From Owenia fusiformis (taxonomy: Eukaryota > Annelida > Polychaeta > Sabellida > Oweniidae), in contig CAIIXF020000011.1 of assembly GCA_903813345.2 (NCBI GenBank), positions 7,030,571 through 7,094,570 on the forward strand: a stretch of DNA of 64,000 nt, in the 5' to 3' direction. The position numbers and the translations under genes were made by a program. This document shows positions 35,810-48,049 of the stretch, piece after piece. Below the pieces are notes generated by a model. The model was not told the DNA's origin, did not search any database, and was given only the letters and a program-made list of their open reading frames with translations. Position 1 is the stretch's first letter. Every line of letters begins with the position of its first letter.

Positions 35810-38321
35810 ATGCCAGTTACCAGGTCTCAAACAAAAGACATATTAAGCGGGACGCCAGTGACTGTAGCAACTACACGCCAAATTAAACGAGCAAAAACGT
35901 ATAGTGAAAAACACACTGCTACTGACACTGCAACTGGCAGGCTAGACCCAGTAAAAGAAACGATTGTAATAGACAAAGACAAACAATTATATCCAAAACA
36001 ATTGTTTGTCTCTGGATTAGACAATACATCCTCAAGGGCACACTCAAATGGTACGAATCGGGAACATATAGGTCACACTGCTATCGTGGAAAGTGAAAGA
36101 GCAGTCAAAGAGCAAACTGAACCACTGGCTACTGATAGGCAGTCCAATGGAAATCAAAATTCCGAAAATAAACGAATTTTGAATCTCCTCACAATGGATA
36201 TATTTTGGTAAGATTTTTAAAACTCTCTTTTTACTTTATTTACTCTTTTTATCATTTGAAGTACGATTCTTAATCATTCTGTAATCGGTAAACTCACGGG
36301 TTTTACGATATCCTTCATTGTTTTACACCCGAATGGATCAGGGATGGACACTAATTGTGCTTTGTATATCTACGAATTTTAGGTTCGTCAGAATAACCGT
36401 TTGCCTCATGTCGGCCATATGGATTCCGGGCGGTGTTATTTACATTTATACGAACCAGGGCATTACAAGTAATGGACACATTGAACATGTGCGTCAGATT
36501 TCGGAAAATTTCCCGTCTGATCGACATGTGTCACCTGGGACAGAACCTGTTAACAAAGTGAAACCATCAATGCAATTGGACATATGCTTCCAAAGAGATC
36601 CTTTTGTGCAGAAGAAGATTAAGGGTGTAAATGGTGTGTTGGAAACCGTACAAAATCTGAAACATGAAACTGATAGTGCAACATCAACAGCGAGTTTAGA
36701 TGTATTAAATCAACTAAAGATCAGATATGAGGAGGTGGAACGAGCGAACACGATTGCAAGCAATGACATGCAGGCAACTAAGGTGAGCCTTGAAGATTTG
36801 ATGACCAAAACTATACGGTTGTCAGCATTGCAGATGAGCCAGAATAAGTCAATCCAAGACTTACTAACAGAAATGGACGCAAATAATGAGGACATGACAA
36901 CTGACATACATAGAAACCATGATGTCTTAATGAATACAATTGACAGGATTGATGGTTTGACAAAAGCCTTGGATGGAACACAATATTATTCAGACGTGGC
37001 TACTGGAAGATATCCAAGTAAGTTTGTTTTAAGATTAATTATAATTATTAGAATGTATAAACGTACACACGCTCAAATATTAAGTTTTCCTGATTTTTCT
37101 GAAATTCAATTCTTCTTTTGTTGCAGATGATGTTAGATCTAATTTGATGGCAGTAGCATATTGCAGCATAATTTGCAGTATTTTTGTTTGTCTTATAACA
37201 TATGCCATAAAGGTCATTATTACTGCGCCAACTCAACCAAAAGGAAGGAATCGAACAGTTGAAACAGTGAATCCAGGAACGGACTACGTTATCTTTACTT
37301 TCACACGTCACACAGAAGGATTTCTAAAAACACTCCAGTGTACCATGATGACACAGCTGAAACAGTTGCCCTGTTTTGATGGGACTCTGTAAGTCGCCAG
37401 CGCATTAGTATCTGAACATATCTGATTTTAATACATAAAAAGCTACCACTGAAAAAAGTGTGAAGATGCATAATCTTTCCTCTGTAAGACATCTCATGTA
37501 TGTATGTATATCTGTATCGCCCTTTATATAAAGTAGATACATGTATACAAATTATGTTAAATTGAAAATAATCACTATTTACAAACAAACAATGTCGTTG
37601 CTTTTTAACTGACGACGACGCCTATCTACCGCGTAGACGCACGCCGTCGACCAAGATTGGCCTAGCACCTAATTGTAACGCAATTATAAAAAAGTAACTA
37701 TATTTTACAAACGCTCATTGCTTTGTTTGCGATATGTTTTAATTAGTTCTTCCTAATATATATCCATTCTTATGTTCTTATTAATTACTACATTTTTGTA
37801 CAAGTATATATGAATACTTTTTTAAATTCTTGTAGTGTACAAGAAATCTACATCCCTGACGATCCAGAGCTTGGACCCTTAAAGACCAGTCTTGCGAATG
37901 TTCAAGGTTGTATCTGTGTTTATGAATACAACGACAGAGATACCATCCTTGAGTTGCCGACAGATTTAGAAACTAAAAAACGAGACACTCTTGCAATGAT
38001 AAGGAAAGAAAGTGAGTACAATGTAAATGTATTTCAAACGATTTCCATCCTGATTCATCAATGCGTAAAAAATGTTTGCAATGACTATATACAAACTAAC
38101 TGTGTGTTTCAGGTGATTCGTCTGATTTAAAATTGTTGGCGGTGTATATATTTGACCCTAGGTCAGCGAAATTATGGGATGGCGAGATATACAACAGTTT
38201 GATTGGTCAAACATATGAAGACGACATGTTAAGAGGGGTGGCAAATGCAGGACAGCTTATATCAATCAACAAAGAATTTATCAAACCGCAGTTAGACCAA
38301 ATCCAAACTATTTTACAATGA
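35810..38321 (+). CDS. Unrecognised two-TM coiled-coil protein, third paralog
   Basis: Exons 35810-36207, 36383-37017, 37127-37388, 37836-38011 and 38113-38321 (phases 2,1,2,1) give 559 residues. The N-terminus (about 132 residues) is polar, Thr/Lys/Asn-rich and non-repetitive, and starts MPVTRSQTKD. TM1 is VCLMSAIWIPGGVIYIY. The loop has LSALQMSQNKSIQDL and ends in DGLTKALDGTQYY, close to the first paralog (DAIEGTQTYF). TM2 lies around YCSIICSIFVCLITYAI. The C-terminal domain carries DYVIFTFTRHTEGFL, QEIYIPDDPELGPL, CICVYEYNDRD, LAVYIFDPRSAKLWDGEIY and LISINKEFIKPQLDQIQ. This is the most compact and cleanest copy. Function unknown; I considered TIR-like and other Rossmann-type domains but saw no diagnostic motif. 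Confidence 0.85.
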
Positions 38322-38532
38322 AAAGACGGGCACGCAATAGAGCCAATAGTGCTTTCCAAAGCCCTCGGACGCTTTTGTTGGTACTGTATATACACTTAGA
38401 TCCCAAAAATCCTTTTCTTTTGTAGAGATCATAAAAATATAAAAAATGAATTATTTAACAAAAACCTTTGAAAGGGAGTGTATAAAGTCAAGAAGGTACA
38501 TGAATGTAATAGCATAATTTGTACATTTTGTA

Positions 38533-38538
38533 AATAAA
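38533..38538 (+). terminator. Poly(A) signal, third paralog
   Basis: AATAAA about 210 bases after the stop. Confidence 0.45.
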
Positions 38539-39630
38539 ATTTGTACAAAAATACAAATCGTCGATAAATCCTGAACACAAGTGGATGTAAATAATACACG
38601 GGATTTCCATTCAATCAGTTAACAATTCTAATGTGATATCAATATAAAGTTTAAAGAGGCTTTATTGAAACCTTATATGATGATTTTCTAAATCACTTGT
38701 AGCATATGTATAAATTCATTATACTCGTAATGTTTGTGTAATACCTTTAAGTTATTTCTCCGTAATTCTAGAGTAGGTCGTCCGTATAGCAAAAATTAAT
38801 TACAAAAAGTTGTTTATGCGTGAACAATTCATTATCTTGTAACCCTTGTGAGCGAAACTATTCTTGTGTATTATTGGTGTCATATAATTAAGAGAAAGAC
38901 AAAAAGTATTCAAACACAGACAGAAAAGGAAGATTAGAGTTTAACCGATCATGATGTAGCAAACCTCGAGCATCCTAAACAATTATGAAGTACAAAGAAC
39001 ATCGTCACGCTCCACGATTCCCATCCACAATTCGGGAACTATCATCACAATCCAAAAACAAGCTCATTTGACGTTTCAATCATTACTGTTACTATAAATA
39101 AGACTCATTCAAGACCAAGACATACATGTTGAAAAAAATTCAAAGACATGGGCAACTGGATGGACATTTTTAGATGAAAAAATTATTTTGCGATGGGGAT
39201 TTCGGCAGCAGACTGAATGCAATAACTTGAATGGTACATGTATATTTAATAAACAAGTTCTTTGCTTGAATCCTGATCAAACATAGGAATATTGCTTTGA
39301 TTTGATAGCTACATGTATGCTAGTATAATATTGGTATTGCCATGATATAATTGAACCTACGGTAATAATCGAAGTAACGCTATGTATAAAATAATATTAA
39401 AACTACATGTATGCGGGCCAGATGTATAGCTACATTGGAATATTCAGCGGTATATAATAACTTTTAAAGTTTCGAGAAAATCCTTAAGGAATAACCATCG
39501 GGTGTTTTCAAGACCGTATGACCAACATCTGAAACTCTTTGACTTTCGAATACAGAATGTGATAAACACCAAGCAACCTACAAACTCTGAGTAAAAGTCT
39601 TCACAGGTATTTTTCCTGGAAAATAATAAG
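38539..39630. other. Intergenic stretch
   Basis: AT-rich, no gene or structured repeat recognised. Confidence 0.3.
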
Positions 39631-39634
39631 CTTA

Positions 39635-40454
39635 AAGTCCCCGTCTAAAGTTTGAAAATATTTTTTTATCATTCATTTACCATTTGCCAGGACTTAAAAA
39701 GTGATTTTAGAGATTTTTGAACAAAAAAAAAATTTTGAAAAAAAGTTGTGAGCATTTCATTTCTCAAATATTCAAATTTCCCGCCATTTTGAAATTTCTT
39801 AATCATCAAATATTTCTTAATGCATTTCAAAAAAGATTATCTTTTTAACACCAATGCAAAGGTTGAACAAAGGACACACTATTTCAATAATAAAATGCCA
39901 TATTTAATGGGCCACTTCAATGTTTTAACATATCCAAAATATTTTGAAACATTAGTGATGTCACTAAGGTACCAAACACTTTTTGAAAAAAATTGAAATT
40001 TTTTTTTCGATGTCAATCTTTTCTATATATGTTAGACTTTCATAAAAACCAATGTTGATTGTCTTACCAGGTTAAAAGGAAGAATAAATTATGTTTTAGA
40101 TATCATTGTACCATTGGTTTCTGTGAGAACTAACATTTTGAAATGCATTTTTCTCAGAACCATTTTCATGCACTGATAAGTTCATTTCTCGCTTATTTAT
40201 GAACCAATTTTCTTAATTTTTTCGGCAAAAAAACATGGGAGGATGAATGCTATGCATTGGTATGAATTGTGGCTTATTAGAAGATATGAGTGACCTCTAA
40301 AAGTTGGTTTTAAATAAATTCACAAATTTTGGAACAAAAAGTCTATCAAAAACCACTTTTTGAAATTTAAAAAAAAAGTTTCACATATCACACTTTGATA
40401 ACATTGGGTAAGACTACAATATTAGCCAAAGTGGTTTAAACTTTAGATGGGGCC
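39635..40454. mobile_element. Non-autonomous element with TTAA flanks (piggyBac-like)
   Basis: AGTCCCCGTCTAAAGTTT at the left is inverted relative to AAACTTTAGATGGGGCCT at the right, each bordered by TTAA, the piggyBac-type target site. The 820-base interior is AT-rich and non-coding. It lies about 200 bases upstream of the second GTPase gene. Confidence 0.6.
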
Positions 40455-40658
40455 TTTAAATGGTTTGTTTTGTTTATTTCAATAATGATATTGTATCCGT
40501 AGGCCTATTTTAATATTAGAATTATATATTACTTTAAATGCCATGTATAGCATTGGCTCTAATTTGAAAAGTTCATATAGTGTTTGAGTAATACCTTTTG
40601 AACATTTTCGTTTGTTTCTTGATAATTCTTATTTCCAAGTTGGAGACATCAGACGACA

Positions 40659-42580
40659 ATGTCAGATGACGCAGCTTCTGTAGAACCAGACGGAAACTTG
40701 GAGATAATATATCAACAAGATCACTATGACAATGGGACGCTAATTCAACACAAATATAAAGCCGCACAGCTCGTGACATCAACCCATGCGAGGAAATCAT
40801 ATGGTCTCCAAGGTGACTGCCAAACAAGTGATGGCGCCCCAGCTACAGTTAATAAAAGTGAGATTAGTAAATAATGTTAAAGTGATCTACTCAAACATGA
40901 TATTACATTTAGAAATAAAATCTTACGGGATTAGCCAACTCGGTTGCTAATCCACTGTTGCATCTATTGTTTTTTTAGAATATAATTTCACGTATTTTTC
41001 ATTTTAAAAGCGTTTGATGAAACTAAATCAGTGGAACAGTGGCAACAGAGTGATGCGGAAGAGAAACGTATAGAATTTATGGATACTCTTCAGAAAAAAG
41101 GATCTATGAAAATCCAAATGATAGGGCTACCAGGTGTCGGCAAGACTAGTTTCTTGAATACTCTTGCAGCAGCCATTTGTGGACACTTTGACGAGTCATT
41201 CGAGGTACTTTTACGAGCATATTGTTACAAAACCAATGAAGATCTTTGAGAGGAAATAAATGAATTAAGAAATGTGTCCCATTATGATCCTTTAACCTAT
41301 GAAAATCGATTTAGGCATCCGATCAAAAAAGGAAGTTATAGGAGATTTTGATGATCTTAAGATCTTTGGAAAAAATAAAATGACAATGCTTGGTAAAAAT
41401 GATATCATGGTAAAACAGTTTAAGTTTTCATTATCATTTGTCCCTAAAACTTTTCTGTTTAAGGTCACGAAAGTGGAAGAATTCGATCTTCACATAATAT
41501 TTAATGCTGGAAACAATCCAAGTGTGAAGAGATTAATAAAGGAAAAGCCATTTTCATCAGGACTCACTGGACAAGAAGGTGGGATGTATAGTAAACGGCG
41601 GTTCAAGAAAGTCATCAGATCATTGATATTTGGTCCAGTTAAAGACGGTGAAAATATCATTGGTCCCGATGGTCTGTTATCTATGGAAACAATGGAAATA
41701 CGAAAGACATTTTCAAGTGCTGAGTCTGAAGAGGAAACGCAACCGGATGTTGTCTTCAGAATTATATCAGCAGATTCTCCCCTGCCCGACGCCATGTTGA
41801 ATGACGTTAGACAAACGCTGCGATATAAACAAAGTAAGGGTCCCTGGCAAAGTAGTCCAGGTACAAGCTCTTGTTTCCCCTCAATACACACAACATCCAC
41901 CCCTGAAGTTGAAACAGCTGGGGGTCCAGAGACTTGAAGCAAGACTACAACTATTTAAAATCAAAGTTAAAATTCTAAAATACATTCTACATTTTTTCTC
42001 GTCTTTTGTTGTTTCGCAAGGCAAAATACTGTATTACAGAAGACCTAAATACGTGTATATTAAATTGAATGTAGCCTGAAATATTGATATGACATATACT
42101 AGTATATATGAATTTTCTTCAATGTTCCAACTTGCAATGCTTTTCAAAAAGTATTTTTAATGTCGTTTTTCAGATGTGCGTGTATGTGGTGTAATCACAA
42201 AGATCGATACAGTAACTGATTGCGACGTCTATCGACTAAAGAAAGAGAAATTCATCGACATACTGAATTTAAAGAGAGAGGAACACACCCTATTAGAGCT
42301 AAAAAATTACGTAGGTGTGAGGCCGGGTGAACGTCGTCCAAGTATTGACATGAATGTCCTGAACATTTTACTTCGATTATTAAAGGAATTACCGGATAAG
42401 GAGACTATGAAAGGATTGGACCAACTCGACCAAGAATTTGAGGGTGATGTAACGGATATCCTCGGATATAGCGAAGAATGGATTGATTCGTTATGCTATC
42501 TTGCAAAAGTATTTGTTTCATCTATTGCCATTGGCGCCGGTATTTTACTGTATGTGATGTGTCGTATAGGTATGTTTTAA
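40659..42580 (+). CDS. IFI44-like GTPase with C-terminal hydrophobic segment (gene 2)
   Basis: Four exons, 40659-40857, 41011-41204, 41464-41833 and 42174-42580, with phases 1, 0, 1 as in the 13,107 gene, give 389 residues. The N-terminus shares AAQLVTST with the KQLVTST of gene 1. G1 is GLPGVGKTSFLNT; G4 is VITKIDTVTD; the LLELKNYVGVRPGER segment matches the IFI44 family KNY region. The position of G3 (YIDVPGLP in gene 1) reads FSSGLTGQEGG here, so the Mg/water-positioning Asp-x-x-Gly is not recognisable. Nucleotide binding may persist with altered hydrolysis. The C-terminus has one hydrophobic stretch (VFVSSIAIGAGILLYVMC). A donor-like GTATGT at 42570 would allow further exons. The exon 3 start rests on the phase-0 acceptor after a pyrimidine tract. 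Confidence 0.83.
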
Positions 42581-42887
42581 CCCTCCAAGTGCAAAACAGT
42601 GGTGATGTGTCTTATTTCGAGTACACAACCATTCAGACACGAAATATAACTCTTGAATAGACAACATAACTGACTATGTTTCTTTGATTTAGTTTTCATA
42701 TTTGATCTTTTTACTTAAGACAGTTTACTCATTAATCCAAGAACTTTTCATTTTCCAGTGCGTTCGTTACAAGTCAATTATAATTTGTCATATTAATTCG
42801 CTACTAAAATGGGTTGCATCACAAGGGGAACATTTTTCAATTATTCAATCATGAACATAGACATTACATTTAAAGATCAATATATGA

Positions 42888-43085
42888 TCTACACTCCCCT
42901 CCATAAGTTTGGCAACCTTAGCTCCCCCATTAAACTACGTGTTAAAGCCTCTCTACCTTTGAATTTTTATTTACTTAACCTGTGATGAAAATGCCTATAC
43001 TATTGATGGAAACATAATTTGACTTCATTTCCAATACCTCCAAATTTTCTCAATTTTTTCTTCAATTACAATTAATTCACATTTA
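42888..43085 (+). repeat. Dispersed repeat, plus copy
   Basis: Starts CCCCTCCATAAGTTTGGCAA and runs through AACTACGTGTTAAAGCC. The same sequence recurs in reverse orientation at 63620-63815. Non-coding; probably one end of a transposon. Confidence 0.65.
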
Positions 43086-43309
43086 ACCCTTATGTAGACA
43101 ACGTATTTTTCATAACACTAAGGGGCAGGGGGTCAGATTCATATAAAACTGAAACGGAACAATCCAGTATTACTAATTCAACTTGATTGAACCTCTGCAC
43201 TTTCCAGATAAAGCATAAACGGGATTTCGAAAGTCATCTTCGATTAGCTAGTATAGGTCTCTCCATGAACTCCTTGTTTCGCGGGATATGGCATATATTC
43301 ATGGTTGCG

Positions 43310-43392
43310 CGGTATTCATGATACAAGTGAATATGGCATACTCACTTGCGGAATATGCCAAATACCGCAGGTGAGTATGGCATATTCCGCAT
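43310..43392. repeat. 22-base palindromic repeat, cluster 2
   Basis: Units such as GTGAATATGGCATACTCAC and CCGCAGGTGAGTATGGCATA are interleaved in both orientations. Same family as 17401 and 62172-62790. Confidence 0.65.
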
Positions 43393-45500
43393 TGAAATAC
43401 GAAAAACTTACGATTATTAAAATTCATAACAGTGCAACATAACTAGCGTTAATATATAAGATAGCTAAAATAGCATTCAACAAGAGGTAAAAATCACTTT
43501 TACCTGTTTATCTGTACCAGGGATACATGAACATGTTCGTTGAACACCACTTGTTACTCATAAAACCCTTAATGCGTTTTGAAATCAAATCATTGTATTG
43601 TTTACATTTCAGTTACAGGGATAACGTATATTGGAGATGACAACGTACATTTTTGATTTTTTAATTATACCAAATACATGAATATTTATAAAACCTTCAT
43701 CAACTGTCTTAAATTGTGTAGTTTAGAGAAACATATTCTCATAGAAATATTCGGCACTCTTAGACGATCTTAGACGACAGGTGAGAAAATGATCAAAGGG
43801 AAATGTGTAAAAAAAACATTTTTCCAACCGACAAATTGCATGGGTAGATTAACAACGAAAAAAATTGAACACTGCTCGAAAATCTTTTAACGTAATGAGA
43901 AAGGTAAATGTCTTCCAAATCAAATACCCACGAAATCAAACATGAAATCCTTTATGTACTCCTCAAATTAATGTTTGAAAACCACAATCAAACCTACATT
44001 ATAGTTTTCGCTTCAAATCAGTTAATAGTGACTCCGTACACCTAAAGTGTACGACGGTATATCTTGTCACTGTACGTTGTCGATGGTTAGGCGTGACTTA
44101 GGTACGTAGCAACAGAATAGAATGAACTGTAGTAGAACTGTAGTTTGTTTTAAAGAATATACAGTTGTAACAAAGAGCAGTGCATTTTCTATTGTTTTTA
44201 AAGAATTGACACTTGGCAAGCTATTCAAAACCAGTGCAGCACAAAAAATGATTAAGTATTTAAGCCATGGACTCGGTGCATTGTGTGCGGAACCATTCCA
44301 TGAAGATGTTGTTTCCAAATTTTTGCATGACCCCGCAGGGGGACTGCAAACTTTAGGAAACAGCAGCTGAGTGAAACGAAGCAGCCACAATGCATTGAGT
44401 CTTGGGCCTAAATTCTTTTCACACATTGTAAAATATTTTCTATAATCACCTTTAAAATACAAAATCACTAAAAGAACATATTTTAATGAAACTTTTTGCA
44501 AGGGTCAAGTATTGGAAAACTCAATTGTAATCTCAATCGCTTAGCAACTGTACAGAACAAATGCGTTATTGATATTTCACAAACTGTTCATTATGTGAAT
44601 ACTCTGCTTGGATTGGCTGGAATCGGACACACCTCGCATAGCTATGTGTGAATTTACTGTTGCAGATCCAGTGCACTAAAGCTGAACTAATAATAGCATA
44701 TTCACTCATTCAATAGTCAGGAAACATAAAAGCAAACAAATTTTAAACGGTGCCTGTCTTGTTACATGCAGTGCACTGAACTAATTACACCCACTCATTT
44801 CTCAATACACTTACCTCATAGTCAATACAAAATAAATCAAATTTTTGATATACTAGTAGCATTTAACAAATGATATTTTCTCACGGTCTGTCTAGAGGAG
44901 TAAAACATATCTGGCTGGGTGTGACTCGATTTTCTTTTCAGTACAAATACACCTTAGATGTGCAGAGCTTGCGAAAATGGACTACATTGGACAAGACTGG
45001 TTTGTTACACATGGCACACCTAATATTGAAGTTCAATGTGTCAACTTGCTTTGCAAGATGGCTTGCATCGATTGCAAACTCTTGTACACCACCCACCCAC
45101 CCTACCACCCTCCATCAACATACACATTCTATACAAGTAGAGAAATAGCGTACAAAATAGATAATGGGGGGGGGGGGTGTGCAGAGGCTTGGAGCAAGGC
45201 TATCTTTTCATCCTATGTATGTCACTCTACTATACCTAACCTCTAGAAATGCATAAGATACTCTGTTTGTCTAATTGTATTGTTTAGTATATTTTGAAAG
45301 TACCTTATTAACATGCTTATGCTATTAAGTATAGTACTTAGTGATTGTTAAAATTAGATTGTAAGTATTGTTTTGCCATGCATGTACATAAATGTTTTAT
45401 TTGTTATTTGCTTTATTGGACTTACATCTCGATGTACATTACATGTTCAAGAGACCAATAAACTTATTATTAATAATTAACATCTAACTTTCAACCGATA
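43393..45500. other. Gene-poor stretch
   Basis: Open frames around 44067-44501 occur on both strands but match nothing recognised and have no supporting splice pattern. A G run is at about 45166. No gene is supported. Confidence 0.35.
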
Positions 45501-45780
45501 AACCATCATAAGGAACAGACAAATAAAAACAAGTATTCCATACCTACTAAGGTTCTAGGTAAATAACGAGCAGGAATATATACTGTATCTAGGGATCTAT
45601 CACCGAGGAGCGGGGCGGGATGGATACAGTCTGTATCCATCCCGGTCCCGCTCTTTTCAATTTTTTTCAAATTTTTTTCCAATTTTTTTTTCAACATTTT
45701 TTCAATTTTTTTTCAAATTTTTTTTTTAATTTTTTCACATTTTTTTCATTTTTTCAAATTTTTGAGAAATCTCGCAATCT
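45501..45780. repeat. Dispersed repeat with GGATGGATACA hairpin, copy 1
   Basis: Contains the hairpin GGGATGGATACAGTCTGTAT continuing to CCATCCC, preceded by TGTATCTAGGGATCTATC. The same arrangement recurs, diverged, at 54745-54890. A T-rich tract follows. Confidence 0.55.
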
Positions 45781-45877
45781 TTAAAAACAAGAAAACGTGA
45801 ACGGTATGTTTTGGAATTTTGGAACTTTATAAGGTATGATGTACCTAAAACCTCAGTAGGTATGAAATACATCTGTT

Positions 45878-46010
45878 ATGTACGGTCGGTTTTGAATACA
45901 GGATTTATCCCGCGGGAAATATGTGTATCTCCCTCGGTCCCTGCGGTCCCTCGGGAGATACACATATTTCCCTTGGGATAAACCCTGTATCCAAAACCTC
46001 CCAGTACATA
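45878..46010. repeat. Long hairpin with GC-rich apical loop (H1)
   Basis: Arms of about 55 bases (TATGTAC, GGTTTTGRATACAGG, TTTATCCC, GGGAAATATGTGTATCTCCC) enclose the loop TCGGTCCCTGCGGTCCCTC. Few mismatches between arms. Confidence 0.75.
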
Positions 46011-46636
46011 ACCCTTATATACATAATCATTACGAATAAGCCAAATGGATTGCTCATGAACACCAAATGCAGTAGAGTGATGTAGCTACTCCAAACACAC
46101 ATTATAAAGGTCATATGAAAATGGACAAATCCACCATGTCACTTTTAATTCTCTTATATAGGAGTGAATACGAGGCACATCTACAATAATTCTAGATAAT
46201 GAAACAAATTGAAATAAGAGACCGCCTCGCCTGAAATTTACAACACAGGATTCCTGACTGCAACATATATCATACCACTCTTGATTTCCGATATCATATC
46301 TGGAGAATTTGAGAAATTGACCGTGATTTGCATGCACTCCCGCGTGCCTTTCCATATATTGGCGACTTTTACTCTATATACACTGTGATATACAGGTAAG
46401 TACCACTAACCAATAAAGATTGACAATCGCTTTAACGTATGTGAGGTGTTTGGACACTCTATCTGTATAGAGGCATAATTAGTCATTCTGACATGAATCA
46501 ATCTTATTATGGGAAAGTGAAACATAAAATGAGTATAACAGTCGTAAACATAGTAATAACATAACTCAGTGTATTTCAAAAAATATATTTATCATTCAGG
46601 CTGTACAACTACCAATCCATGGATTTCTTTCATTCC

Positions 46637-48049
46637 TTAAAGAGGAATTGGGGTCGTCGCGACAGCATTTCCATCATATGGACAATCCCAGAAGTTCCAG
46701 GTGTCGGCAGAGCAGCAGAGATTCTGACGAGGGTCGTACTCAGTAGAGCTTATCCAATCATAACAAGACGGGTTCTGGTGCAATGCCTCTGGAGCGTACC
46801 CTGGGGGTAGTACGGTCCCTGTCGACGCGCAGAAATAGTTGCCGTAGTCTCTATTATTAGCCTGTATATAGGACGAAACAAACTATTGTCAATATGTTGT
46901 ATTAGTACCCGGCAGCTCCATCATATGATATTAAATTGTTTCACATACATTTATGTAATTTTACTTCCTTTAAACCGTTGGTTTCATGACAAATTCATGC
47001 TAACTTTTGGGGCATCTCAAATTACCAAACCAGATGAGTCGAGGAAATGTCGCCCAATGACAATAATTAACCTACCCAACCAATGCGTACATCTACCATC
47101 CGAATAATATACAATTCTATACATACATACGTGTACAAGATTGGTGGTACATATCGTATTGGGTGACAAAATGTGCAAACAACATGTACAATTGACCTAG
47201 CAATGCATTTCTTACGAACTCAAATATATAATATATCTCCAGCTCCTAAGTCCCAAAAGATCCGCAATATCTTATATAGGTGAAATCATTTCAGTGCAAA
47301 AAAGTATTTAGTGTATTTTTTGAAAAATGAGTCTGATAAAGAATAGTATGAGTCAAAAATATCCTAAAATTAAAACAACTTTTGTTTAGGTTGCTCGCTA
47401 CCTCATTAAATTAAATAATAACTATTCAAGAGATTTTAATTTTCAAGTTCTAATATTTACAGAAAAGAAGATCTCGTGATGATGCAAATCACTGGTTACC
47501 CTGCCCTGTTTTTCAATTTTGGTTTATTTCATAATCCGAAATGGTCACTGATCCCATTAAGATCTTAATTAACATTTTTAACTTACATCTCCTGGAATCA
47601 ACGAATACATGTTGTTGTTTGCCTTCCAATTTCTAAATGTTTGGATACAGTTGTTCTCGCAGGTGATGGCTTCGGATGCAGAACAGCCGGAGCTTGGAGT
47701 AGTTGACAATCGCCATAGTTCGGAAGACTTATCCGTTGGAATACCATTTACATCCCTTGCCCTTACTATAAAGATGCCGCATTCACATCTGGAAGGAGAT
47801 AAGATGTACTAACAATCGTATTTGCATATTTTTTAATTTCAATTATACATAGCAGGCAAAAAAAATAGCAGGCAGAAATAAAAAGTTGTATTTACAAATT
47901 AAATCGGTTCAATAAACACCTGGAATGATCCAAGATGATTCAAATCCATCATCGTGGTAACCCACGCCCTCTCTTATCACGATGCACATCTGCGATGCAA
48001 CAGAGAGAGATGCTTTGAGTATCAGAATGCAAATCCATACAATATACAT
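46637..48049 (-). CDS. Cysteine-rich secreted protein of unknown family
   Basis: Three minus-strand pieces are visible. Terminal exon 46861-46637 (74 residues plus TAA) contains GNYFCASTGTVLPPGY, PSCYDWISS, NLCCSAD and WDCPYDG. Exon 47788-47587 begins CECGIFIVRARDVNG and has CSASEAITCENNC; it joins the terminal exon in phase 0. A likely first exon at 48049-47920 encodes a signal peptide (MYIVWICILILKASLSVAS) then MCIVIREGVGYHDDG. Its CCAG/GTGTTT donor is in phase 1 whereas the next exon needs phase 2, so a microexon, another donor or a disabling change must intervene. Many cysteines, a signal peptide and no membrane anchor indicate a secreted protein; family and role not recognised. Confidence 0.6.

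Noticed and set aside
41299-41463. In-frame extension of GTPase exon 3 upstream to 41299
   Set aside because: It would need an acceptor in the wrong phase. The pyrimidine-tract acceptor at 41462-41463 gives phase 0, as in the paralog.
44067-44501. 144-residue minus-strand frame and an 82-residue plus-strand frame
   Set aside because: No recognisable family, no splice-compatible neighbours, and overlapping frames on both strands; more like repeat-derived sequence.
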